In this document: positions 13,301-22,632 of the stretch, in pieces
How positions within the stretch are numbered: position 1 is the first letter of the stretch
Layout of the letters: each line of letters starts with the position of its first letter
Assembly (NCBI GenBank): GCA_033439795.1
Contig: JAUTDP010000002.1
Location: 434,001-498,000, forward strand
Direction: 5' to 3'
Source: Sordaria brevicollis
Taxonomy: Eukaryota; Ascomycota; Sordariomycetes; Sordariales; Sordariaceae
DNA: 64,000 nucleotides
The notes under the pieces: generated by a model
What the model saw: only the letters and a program-made list of their open reading frames with translations
What the model was told of the DNA's origin: nothing
Database searches by the model: none
Program-made: the position numbers and the translations under genes

Positions 13301-14042
13301 ATATTAATTTAAATTATAAAATAGCCTAAAATAGGTTAAAGTTAATAATTTCCGGACGTAATAATTACGATAAGTAAAATATTTTTAATTTATAATTAAT
13401 ATTCCTTCTATTATAAAAAAAGAAGGGTAGGAAATTAATTATTTATTGGAGGATATTATAATTTCCGACTTTAATAGCGCAAATTAAAATAATAAGGGCG
13501 TAAATAGTATAAAGGTATTAATAAATATTATAGAATTATATATTAATATTATCGCTATTATTAGAATATTTATTAACGTACGCTTCTAAAATAAAGACTT
13601 CGGTATATATATCGTCGAATTAAGTAATAAAGTAGTATAAACCGTATATATAAAAGCCTTTTATAATAACGGTTCCGATAATTTCTTTATTTAAATAAAT
13701 TAAATCGAAGAATTTACTATTAATTAGATTGCGTATAAAAAAGGCGAATATTTTAAAATTAAATATATTATAAAGGAATTTTAAAGTATAATAAAATTTA
13801 ATTTTATATTATTTAATATATTTAACCTTATTAAGGCCGAATATATTTTATTCGATAAAGGGTTAAAAATATTGAAAAATAAAATTAATAAAATTGAATT
13901 TAATATAAAAGAAGGCTAATATTAATATTATTTATTATTTTCAATCGTAAATAGAATATACTTCGGATTAAGTAAATATAATTTTATAAATAAATAAAAT
14001 CGTTTTTTAATCGCCGTAAATTAGGAATAGCCGGTTATTAAA
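10388..14042. other. RIP-mutated AT-rich DNA, no assignable gene
   Basis: Extremely AT-rich, CpA/TpG-poor sequence with stops in all frames. It is presumably old transposon DNA, but no transposase, reverse transcriptase or terminal repeat could be recognised by eye. It contains a possible tRNA relic near 10690-10770. Confidence 0.6.
10690..10770 (-). pseudogene. tRNA-like relic mutated by RIP
   Basis: On the minus strand the sequence contains a T-arm-like motif. On the plus strand this is GGGATTCGAAATTT; GGGATTCGAACC is the usual complement of a T-arm. Upstream sequence has the length and layout of a tRNA body, ending near AAAAACGCT. Several positions fit C-to-T changes of a normal tRNA. A mature fold cannot be confirmed, so the call is tentative. 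It may belong to a tRNA-headed SINE. Confidence 0.25.
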
Positions 14043-14047
14043 TTACT

Positions 14048-14154
14048 TGTCACGGGTTTATAATGATGCATTCCGAGTTCTGCCTTGCAAGTAGAACATC
14101 GTCCTATCTTTTAGGTTTGGCTGTCTGGGCAAATGCATCCCTAGGCCTGTCATA
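14048..14154. repeat. Left terminal repeat of the TRIM-like element
   Basis: 107 bp, matching 14459-14565 at 101 of 107 positions. All six differences are C/T or G/A and lie in CpA/TpG contexts. It contains a hairpin-forming segment (GTTCTGC...GCAGAAC when the unmutated base of either copy is taken). Confidence 0.82.
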
Positions 14155-14238
14155 GTATATTCTACTTAAGGGTGGGGACGTTAGGGGTTCAATTCCTCGC
14201 AGAAGTATTTGAGAGCGGGTTTTCCGATGCGACTCCGA

Positions 14239-14315
14239 CGACAGCTTTCCATTCACTTAGTAGGCGACTGCGAGAAATTGCGGTCTAACCGAAAAGTGAT
14301 AACGGAAAGCCGTCG
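14239..14315. other. Three-helix hairpin inside the TRIM-like element
   Basis: Nested complementary segments: CGAC/GTCG (14239-14242 with 14312-14315); GCTTTCC/GGAAAGC (14244-14250 with 14304-14310); TCACTT/AAGTGA (14253-14258 with 14294-14299); GACTGC/GCGGTC (14266-14271 with 14280-14285, one G-U pair); and an 8-nt loop. The stacked pairing suggests a structured RNA, for example a packaging or dimerisation signal. This is inferred from pairing only, and the function is unknown. Confidence 0.5.
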
Positions 14316-14458
14316 GGAAACAGGGGGCATTAGAGAACAGCAACACCGCGACGACCGAATGTAAAAGACTCCCCATTCGAACTTAGGTTCAGGTAGTGTT
14401 ATAGCTTATTGCCGCGCCTTGTCTTGGAATGATAAAATTCCGCTTAAAGATGAGGTAG

Positions 14459-14565
14459 TATTACGGGTTTATAATAATGCATTCCGAGTTCTGCCTTGCA
14501 AGCAGAATATCGTCCTATCTTTTAGGTTTGGCTGTCTGGGCAAATGCATCCCTAGGCCTGTTATA
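14459..14565. repeat. Right terminal repeat of the TRIM-like element
   Basis: Partner of 14048-14154. It carries five of the six RIP-type changes seen between the copies, including the loss of the TG start. It is followed directly by the TTACT duplication. Confidence 0.82.
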
Positions 14566-14570
14566 TTACT

Positions 14571-16255
14571 CTTAGCGTATACCGAATAAATTAAGGAATA
14601 ATTTATCGTATAAATAATAAACGCCGGTTAAATCCCTTTCGTTTTTATCGATAATAGGCATTTATAGGATATAATTTTTAATTATTTTATAATATTATAT
14701 TTTAGGGAAAATATAATCGGGAAGATTATTATATTAATAAATTATAAGAAATAAGGATTATAGTATTTCGAACGTAAATAAATTAATAGCGGCGCGGAAT
14801 ATAAGTAGGGTTAAAATAAATAAAGGAATAATTTAATTCATTTAAAATAGGATATAAGGGCGAAATTAATTAGGAAGAAATAGGCCTTTTATATCCGGGC
14901 TACTAATAAATAGGCACGTCGTAAAATTACGTATTATATTTTATTTACCGATACCCGGACTTTAGATAATATTAAAATAATTATAATTATTATATATAAT
15001 AACGAGGCCAAGGTTAAATATAATACGTTTAATATTACGTTTAGAATTATTAATTAAAAAATAAAAGAATTTAGAAATTAGTATATTAATTATTATTATT
15101 TCTATAAAATATTTAATTACTTCGTTTATTTAACGATATAAAATATAAATACCGAATTTAGAGAAAGTATTTTAAATACGCCTTTTAACGCCGTTTATCC
15201 GTAAATATAAGCCTAAAATTTATAGGAAGAAGTCAATAATATAAGGAGCGCGAATATTTATAATAATATTAAATATTATAAAAATATATATTAAAATATA
15301 CTTTTAATAATTGGAACGGACTTTATAGGTTCGTTAATAGGAGCGTTAATATTTTATTAAAATTTCGAATAATAAATATAAAAAAGGTATTTATAATTTT
15401 AATATTATTATATTTTATTTAATTATAATAGAGATTTATTATATATTATATAAATTTTTAATTTAATAAGGCGCTTTACTACTAATTATAGAAAATTCGT
15501 ATAATTTAATAAAAGAAGAAAAAATGATAAAATTTTCTAAATAGAATTAGTTATCGGTATTAAAACGCTCTATTTATATATTAGCGCCTATAATTTCCGA
15601 AATATAATCTAATTTCTATTATTATTTTTAATTATACGAATTGCGGATAAAAAATTTGAATTCTTATTAAATAATTTTAATATCGTATAAATATAATTTA
15701 CCTTTAAATTATAAAAAAACGCTTTAATAGCGTAAAGTTTCGTAAACTTTTTAATTTTAAAGGGCGTTAATAAATTAGAGGATATAAAACTTTAATTTAC
15801 GCTTATTAAATCGGTTAATATTAACCCAATTATAAATAAATTATTATATAAAATTACAGTATTTCTTCTATAATTTTTAAATTTTAAAAACGAAAAATTA
15901 TTCGGGGTTAAATAATAAAGGAGTAAATATACGAAATTCGGATAATATATTATATTCCCGATTTTATAAATTAAAGAAAATTATGAAATCTATTATATAT
16001 ATTCGCTAATAATTAATTAGGGTAAATATTAGGGGATTAGGAAGGTTAATTAAAGGGAGAATTAATTTAGACGTTAAATTTAGAGAACCGGGCGCGAATA
16101 TATAATAATTATTAAAAAGTAATAGAAAATTCGAATATTAAAAGGAAATTTCGATATAATTAAAATCGGGGTCCGCTATTATATAGCGTTAAGCATTAAA
16201 TATAATATAATAGTAGTAATAATAATAGTAAGAAATTAATATAATTATATTTTAA
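14571..16255. other. RIP-mutated AT-rich DNA up to the block border
   Basis: Same character as the DNA left of the TRIM-like element, with no recognisable domain. The change to ordinary base composition occurs sharply near 16255-16270. Confidence 0.6.
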
Positions 16256-16814
16256 CGCAACCAAAATATATGTCACTTTGTATTCGATAGCAATTTCGCG
16301 CAAAACGTGCTCAGACCTACTACCGCAGAAAGGGGGGGTGGGGTTTCAGAAGTGCGGGTCTATACTGAGACTACTTCGATACCACCATTATTTTTTTACT
16401 AGACGTTTAATTCGTGTTCTTTTTTTCTCACGTTTTTTTCTGCTTGCACATGTTGTGGTATGGACTCATTCAATTCTTTTTCTTCTCTTGCGGACCCCAA
16501 GCCATCGAAACTATTTTCAGCCCTTTGTTGGACTTGCAGCTGACCCATGCCCGGCTTGTCGTGGACTCGTGGCCAGAAGCTTCCTCCCCGCAAAACTACC
16601 TCCACGTTGTACAGAGAACGAAGGGCCATTGCCCCTAGTGTTTATGGGGCTACCATTCATCAGGAAAAACGACAAATGAGGTAGCAATCTCAGCAAAGAG
16701 ATGATGCCATCTCCCTGAGTCTTCTTTGCGGCGGCCTCCCCTCCTCGGCCTTCTTCGCGGTTTTCTTCTTAGCTTCCCTCTCCTCCCCCTCTCTCCGCAT
16801 CTCAAAGTCTCCAA
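16256..16814. other. Downstream flank of rex3 at the AT-block border
   Basis: Normal composition with T-rich runs. It lies 3' of the minus-strand rex3 gene and probably includes its 3' UTR. Open frames at 16278-16679 and 16399-16629 have no family features and overlap on both strands, so they were not called. Confidence 0.5.
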
Positions 16815-18683
16815 CTACCAGCCGGCGGGAAAATGAGAAAAGAAAGGATTTCCGATGACCACAGGCGGCGGACCTCCCTGTGTCCCAGGACCAGGGCCGC
16901 CACTTGCATTAGCAGGAGTAGCGGCAGCCTGCTTAGCCTTCTCCTCCGCCTCCTTCTTCGCCTTCTCCTCCGCCTCCTTCTTCGCCTTCTTCTCCTCAGC
17001 CTCCTTCCTCTCCCTCTCCACCTTATCCTCCCTCATCATCCCCTCCACAACCAAATCCACCAAATCCCTCGCCGCCACCGCATCCTCCACACTATCATGT
17101 CCCCTCTTGCCCCCATCCTGAATCGTCCTCCCCAATTTCTTTTTCGCCAGCGCCTTCAAACTCATCCCATCCTCCGGCCTTTTCGTCTTCCTCTTCCTCT
17201 CCTCCTCCTCCTTTTGCTCCTCAACCCACTTCATAACCTCCTCCACCCCCATCCCCCTTTCAAACATCTCCCCCATCTTCCTCTTCACCTCCCTCTCCTC
17301 CTCCTCTTTTTTTTCTCTCCTCACCCCTTCCTCAATAATCAAACTATCCACAACCCGCGGGTGAATCATCCTCAAAACCCCCAAATCATTCCCCACTGAA
17401 TGCCCAACCACCACGGTATCAGGACCGACAAACTTCCACACTTCACGGCGGGCGGCTTCGAACCCGCCCATGATGCAGGTCTTGGTGGCCACGGCGTTGG
17501 TGAGATCGGAGCGCGTGACGCCGGAGTATTTGGTGTTCATGTGTTGCATTGGTACGGTGGGGAGGACGAGGGAGTCGAGGAGGATTTGGCCGGTGAAGAA
17601 GTCGATGAGGGAGAGCCGGATTAGTTCGGAGTCGAGGGTGGTGGTGAGGCCCATTTCGCAGTCTAGGGAGACGGCGGGGCGGTGGGAGGGGGTGATGATG
17701 GGGGTAGGGGAAGGGGAAGGGGATTGGGGGGTTTGGACCTGGGGTTGGACGGGTTGGGATTGGGAAGAGTGGAAGTTGGCGAAGCGGGTTGATGGGGGTG
17801 GGAGTTTTGCCTGGCCGGAGCCTTGAGGGGGATTCGACTGCGGAGGTTGGACATGGGAGGTAGAACGGGAAGGAGAAGACGAAGGGGGAGTAGAAGGGGT
17901 GGGAACGAAACGCCACCGCTTTTCGAGAACGCCAGGGGGGTAGGTGGTGGGTGTGTGAGCTGGAGCACCGGAGCAGGGCGGTTGGGAGACGTGTTTGGAG
18001 CAGCAGGTCCAGATCTGTTGTCTCCAATGTCAGCGGGAGGTCTGGCGGCTATGGCGGGAAGGGAAAGAAATGGTAAAGACTGACCTTGTTGTTCACCCGT
18101 CCAGGATGGAACTTGCAGATGATCGGGCCTTCCACCTTCGGTTGCTCGCCATTAGCAGCATCAATCTGCTTGCCCTTATCCTGCTGGTTGGGTTTGCCAT
18201 GGCTCCTGTATCTGTTTCTACGGTCGTGGCGAGTGTTTCCTGAGCCATCGTTTGTCGTGGCAGCTCCATTCGTGGCAGCAGCAGCTCCATTCGCTCCGTT
18301 CGTGCTCGTGGAGGCAGAGGCACCATTACCAGAACCCTCACCTACCTGGGCAGAGGGCTTAGGCAGACGATCATCCTTCTTGCCTATGTGGTGATCACAA
18401 CGTCAGCGACGCCGCTCCCATCAGAGTAGAATCAGCTCGGAAACGGACAAGGACACTCACATTTCTTGTTACACTTCTGGCACTTGACCTTCGCCTGAAG
18501 CTCGGAAGGTGTAAGCGGGCTCAGCACAAAGCCGCCTTTGATGAGTTCCTTGGTGGATGGGATCAGCTTGGTCAGTAATCGCATGTACTCCTCTGAGGCG
18601 ACGATGGGTTCGGCGACTTGGCGGCCTTGTGCTGCGGCGCCCATGGGTTGGGTGATTTGGGAGGGTTGTTGGCGGGAAGCCAT
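16815..18683 (-). CDS. rex3: RNA exonuclease 3 (Rex3-like DEDDh exonuclease)
   Basis: Three exons: 18683-18461, 18383-18085 and 18014-16815, with GT-AG introns of 77 and 70 bp, encode 573 residues. An N-terminal helical region leads to a C-x2-C-x3-C motif (C68, C71, C75). A low-complexity linker follows, then a zinc-type block with CKFHPG (164-169), paired CC (178-179), C188 and H194. The exonuclease domain shows DCEMG (D292, E294), VGND (D384) and HDSVEDA (H480, D485), the DEDDh catalytic set. A Lys/Glu-rich insert (about 405-455) lies before the last motif, and the C-terminus is a coiled-coil-like KEAEEKAK repeat followed by Gly/Pro. In yeast, Rex3 trims the RNA of RNase MRP and other small RNAs. 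The start at 18683 was chosen because upstream codons lack conservation. Family membership is firm; the Rex3 subgroup is likely. Confidence 0.85.
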
Positions 18684-20011
18684 GATGGGCCTCGTTGGTG
18701 ATTGTTTTGGTGAGGCAGTTGCGCGCGTGTGGGGTGAGGGTTGTTGTTGAGGGAGTCGTGAGAGTTGAAAGGCGCTGCTTTGTTGAATGAAGGAGGGTTC
18801 TCTCTGGCGGAGGGTAAGGGCAGAAAGAGTTGGAGAGTGTGTGGGCGGGCAGGGCAGGAGAAAGAAGAGTGGACGGTGGAAGGTGAAAGAAGAGGGCACT
18901 AGCTGCCTCCTACCCGGCAGTCTGGTCAGAGCTCGTTGTCGTCCGAACTTTGAGGATGCCGTGTTGCGGATGGAGGTCGAATGAGGGACGCGAGGTTCAA
19001 GTGATGTCCAGCTGGTTTTACTGCGTTTGATCTGCTCGTCTTGAGTCAAACTGACGCACAACAGTGAACAGATTTGCAAACGCCTGGCAACTCATGGGAG
19101 GCAAGCTGCCGCCCAGGGACTCTCATACAAAGGATGAAGGACGTTTGCTACATGTGGACAAACACGCCATTGCGATCACAGGTTGTTGCCAGCTGACAGG
19201 GCCGGGCAGCTCAAGGGACGACAGGTCGTGATAGGAGAAAATATCTCTTCTCCTCGTAGGTAGGTCCAGCCGTCTCATCCCTTGGGATTTGTTTGCCTCC
19301 TCCAAACCCATTCAGTTCATGCACGAGGCCTACAACCACCATTCACTCGTCGACCTCAACGCCTACAAACGAGCAGCCTGGCTGCTGGGGATAAATAGCA
19401 CCAAGGGACAGCGGCCACTCGGGGATAAGGAACACCACCGAGCCCTAACGACCATAGATCTCGAAGCAGCAAAAAGGTATGATTGAGACTAGGAGGGAGG
19501 GAGGTAAGAGTAAAAAGTCCAAACAAAAAAAAGAATAAAAAAAAGATTTGCTCGACCGCACATAGACGGAATCGAACTCAGCGCTGCTACTAGAACAGTG
19601 GCCAGAGTCTGTGCAGATGTGTGCAGTTCACATCCTGACCACTAGGCCTGTGCCTGTCCCACCCTGTTGGTTGGTGATTGAACCTCTTAGACACTGGGCT
19701 TAAGTACCGGGGCGTCCGGGGGTAGGTAGGTAGGGTAAGGCGGGAAAGGTTGGTTGGCGAGGAGGGCGGCAGCTTGGACATCTACGGTTGGGAGTATGTT
19801 CCGCCGGCGACGAGGCTAGGGTAATAAAACAGATGTGAGTCCAACAATGACTCTCTGCCATAATAACCTTCAACGCTCGAACGAGGTACAGGAATCCTCC
19901 AGCCATTTACAAGTCCTCATCTAACTCTTTCACAGCCATCAGAATCTATCCACTACCCTACCATCCATGATCCCCCATCCCCCTTCACCCATCTCCCTCA
20001 TCCTTAGTTCA
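18684..20011. other. Intergenic region between rex3 and the DUF1996 gene
   Basis: No protein gene was recognised. It holds the rex3 promoter side, A-rich runs near 19520-19545 and a tRNA-like unit on the minus strand. Short open frames here look like chance. Confidence 0.5.
19545..19655 (-). pseudogene. tRNA-like Pol III unit (A box, B box, oligo-T)
   Basis: On the minus strand there is an A-box-like TAGTGGTCAGGAT, a B-box-like AGTTCGATTCC and, shortly downstream, a run of eight T, as for Pol III termination. GCACA and TGTGC can pair as part of an acceptor stem, and ATGTG/CACAT can form an anticodon-type stem with a 7-nt loop. The T-stem does not pair, and the loop lacks U33. It is therefore a tRNA pseudogene or SINE head rather than a normal tRNA. 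Confidence 0.35.
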
Positions 20012-21306
20012 TCACATCGGCATCCCCTCCATCCCCGGCAACCTATCCAACCACCCCTCCCACTCCTCCCTCACCTTCCCACTAACCCTACACGCATTCG
20101 CCCTATCCACACTCTGCGCCTTCTGTCCACCACACGCACTACCCATGCAATTCTTATTATCATCCATCAGCTTTTGCAAACTGTCCCCCTTCCACCCAAA
20201 CACGTAATCACCATGTTGTCCATACCCCGTCGTATCCCCCGTACTCAAAACAAAGGGCTGGGATCCGTCGGCGGGCCAGTCGGCTTTGTTGTTGAACTGC
20301 GTGGTGTCCCAGACGATTTCGAGCATGATTTGCGGGATCTTGACAGGGTGCGTGGAGGGACAGGTGGTGCCGACGGAGGAGCCGGTGAAGAGGGCGGGGC
20401 CGGAGACGGGGTAGGCGACGTGCGATTTGTGGTCGGGGGAGTCGAGGTTTTTGCCGTCCCAGCAGCTGGGGTACGGGGTCTGGTTAGTATGGGGCGGGGA
20501 AAGGGTAAAGGGGAAAGGGGAGAAGGGGAAGAAGAAGGAAGGATAAGGGGAGGGAAAGGGGGAACGTACGTGGGATAAAGAATATTAGACCGGATACCAC
20601 TGCAGGGTCCGGTTGGGAAACCTTCGGTGTCGAGCCTGTTTTCTGTCAGTCCCATTTCCCCCATTCATGCCTCCATCCATGATCAACCCCTTCTTCCCAC
20701 CCACCACCCTCACCCCACGTCCCCAGGTAGGACAACTAAAAGAAAAAAAAAAACATACCTAGCATCCTGACAAGGCGCCGCATCATCCCCCCTCCAATTC
20801 GGTCCACTATAACACCTAAAACACGTCTGACTCTTCAATCCTGCACTAACCCTCCTCCCCGCATCCCCCACCAACATCCTAAACCCCTCCCTAAACGCCG
20901 TAACCTGCCCCTTTCCCGGACTAACATAATAAACCACAAACCCCCCCTTTGTCCCGGCAGTAAACTTATCCCCAAACAACTCCCTGTTGGGGATCTGCGG
21001 CACCCGCTTGTAGGATCCGTTCCGGGCCCGGAAGTACATGTTGGCGGTCCAGTAGTTGGAAAAGTCGTCGGCGTAGGAGCAGGTCGTGCAACTGGCCAAG
21101 GAGGAGATGTCGGTGGAGGAGGGCATGGAGACGTTGAAGGCGTTGCCGCCTACTACTTGGTGCAGGTGCGGGGAGGGGAGCTGGCCTGGGTTGACGAGGG
21201 GGTCGATGCGGTCGATTACGATTTGGGAGCAGCCGAAGCGGAGCATGGTGGGCGCGGAGGCGGCGAGGGTGGCGAGGCCGGCGAGGGTTATGGGGTGCCA
21301 GAGCAT
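20012..21306 (-). CDS. Secreted DUF1996 family protein
   Basis: Three exons: 21306-20759, 20635-20570 and 20465-20012 (introns of 123 and 104 bp) give 355 residues. Residues 1 to about 18 form a signal peptide (hydrophobic LAGLATLAASA). The mature part shows the DUF1996 hallmarks: an early RIDPLVNPG segment, HLHQVVGGNAFN, a CTTC pair, FRARNGSYKRVPQIPN and, in the last exon, CWDGKNLDSPDHKSHVAYP. Several cysteines fit disulphides. DUF1996 proteins are common secreted or cell-wall proteins of fungi; the biochemical role is not established. Its upstream edge begins 10 bp from a 302-bp tandem duplication that must lie in its promoter or 5' UTR. Confidence 0.88.
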
Positions 21307-21315
21307 GATGGTTGA

Positions 21316-21919
21316 TAGGGAGGGGTGAGGCCCTCGGTTGGTGATTCGTTGGGAGGCTGTGGCGGTTGAGGAATAGGAAGAGAAGGAAAAGAGGTGCTTC
21401 TTGTGGGAGGACGGCGGTTGAACTTATGCGACCACAAGAAGCGTAATATAAGGAGGACTATTTACGGACTAGAAGAGAAACGAACCATCTTGCACCCAGA
21501 CCACATTCATTATCCGGTATTCACTTCACCCATCTACCATCATCCATCCATCATCTATAACGGTTAAACTATACAACCTCTAAGGTTATTACGCTAATTA
21601 CTTCCCCCTTTCAGCTCTAGGGAGGGGTGAGGCCCTCGGTTAGTAATTCGTTGGAAGGCTGTGGCGGTTAAGGAATAGGAAGAGAAGGAAAAGAAGTACT
21701 TCTTGTAGGAGGACGGCGGTTGAATTTATACGACTATAAGAAGCGTAATATGAGGAGGACTATTTACGAACTGGAAGAGAGACGAACTATCTTACACCCA
21801 GACTACATTCATTATCCGGTACTCACCTCACCCATCTACTATCATCCATCCATTATCTACAACGGTTAAACTATACAACCTCTGAGGTTATCACGCCAAT
21901 CACTTCCCCCTTTCAGCTC
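21316..21919. repeat. 302-bp tandem direct duplication with RIP-type divergence
   Basis: Copy 1 is 21316-21617 and copy 2 is 21618-21919; they are exactly adjacent and of equal length. By eye they differ at about 27 sites. All are C/T or G/A transitions, there are no indels, and most are in CpA/TpG contexts, with changes on both copies. Copy 1 starts 10 bp upstream of the start codon of the DUF1996 gene, so the duplication covers its 5' UTR or proximal promoter. Linked short duplications are known RIP targets in Neurospora. Confidence 0.9.
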
Positions 21920-22632
21920 CCAGCGCATCCTCCCAATATGGCCTTGATTGCTACTAATATCCCCGAACCCCATCTCAGCCTATGACCATTCTCCAGACCT
22001 GAATGGCCGAGTCATAAGACAGCTTTATAGTGCTGTGGCCTATTTTGCCGGAAAGTGTTGCACATGGACCGGGTTGGCCACCGCAAATGACCGACCCGGA
22101 GAAATGGGAGATCTTGGGGAAGTCGGAGGTAGAGTAGTATCGGCAGTAAAGGTAGGGCCCGGATAGATTAAGATGGGGGAATGTTGATGATATGGCCGTT
22201 GGATTTCAAGGTGCATGCCTATGGCAATAGGTATTGTCGTTCTCGTGAAGTTGGAATGACTGAGACATGAATGGGTGTGTGTCATGCGTCCGATGTCTTT
22301 GTACATAGAGGGCGGCCGCTCATATTGAGTCTAGAAGTTCTTGTTAACCAGGTTTCTGTGATAATCAGGGGAGCACAGGCGAATAGAGGTCGGATGTGAG
22401 CGTGGACTTGTAGACATGTGAGAATTAATCACCAAAGCAACGAGCCTCCGGGGGTGACTCCGAATGAAGTTCACTCGCATCCCAAAAACCCAGCAGCTAC
22501 CTAATGCCAAAAGCCATGTCATTACCAACCGACTACCAATATCCCTAATTCCAATCCCATTCCCCAACAAAGCCCTATTCTCCCCCTGGTTGAACCGTCA
22601 ATCGGTCCCTCCTCTACGTAGGATTCCCATCA
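21920..22632. other. Intergenic region, no gene seen
   Basis: Lies between the duplication and the 3' end of the oxygenase gene. Open frames at 21948-22166, 22040-22306 and 22331-22570 have no recognisable features. Confidence 0.5.

Larger units (their letters stand above)
14048..14565. mobile_element. TRIM-like miniature LTR retrotransposon (518 bp)
   Basis: Two 107-bp direct repeats (14048-14154 and 14459-14565) flank a 304-bp interior. The whole is bounded by a perfect 5-bp duplication TTACT (14043-14047 and 14566-14570). The left repeat begins TGTCACGGG. The right repeat begins TATTACGGG and ends TTATA, consistent with TG...CA ends altered by RIP. No coding frame of note is present, so the element is non-autonomous. 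A purine-rich run (AAAGATGAGG) sits just before the right repeat, where a polypurine tract belongs. No convincing primer-binding site was identified. The interior has normal base composition, unlike the flanks, so insertion probably post-dates most RIP of the block or the element was too short to be hit hard. Confidence 0.8.

Noticed and set aside
14170..14200. Genuine tRNA gene at a GGGGTTCAATTCC motif
   Set aside because: Only a T-arm-like word is present; no A box, anticodon arm or acceptor pairing around it.
14048..14565. Retrozyme with a hammerhead ribozyme
   Set aside because: The small LTR element and its hairpins suggested it, but no CTGATGA plus GAAA core in the right order was found.
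1..16255. CRISPR array, integron or prokaryotic mobile element
   Set aside because: No regular spaced repeats; all signals fit eukaryotic LTR elements and RIP.
16278..16679. 133-codon frame at the AT-block border
   Set aside because: No family features, overlapped by frames on the other strand, and placed in the probable 3' flank of rex3.
16833..17399. Leu/Arg/His-rich plus-strand frame over rex3
   Set aside because: Antisense shadow of the Lys/Glu-rich rex3 coding sequence.
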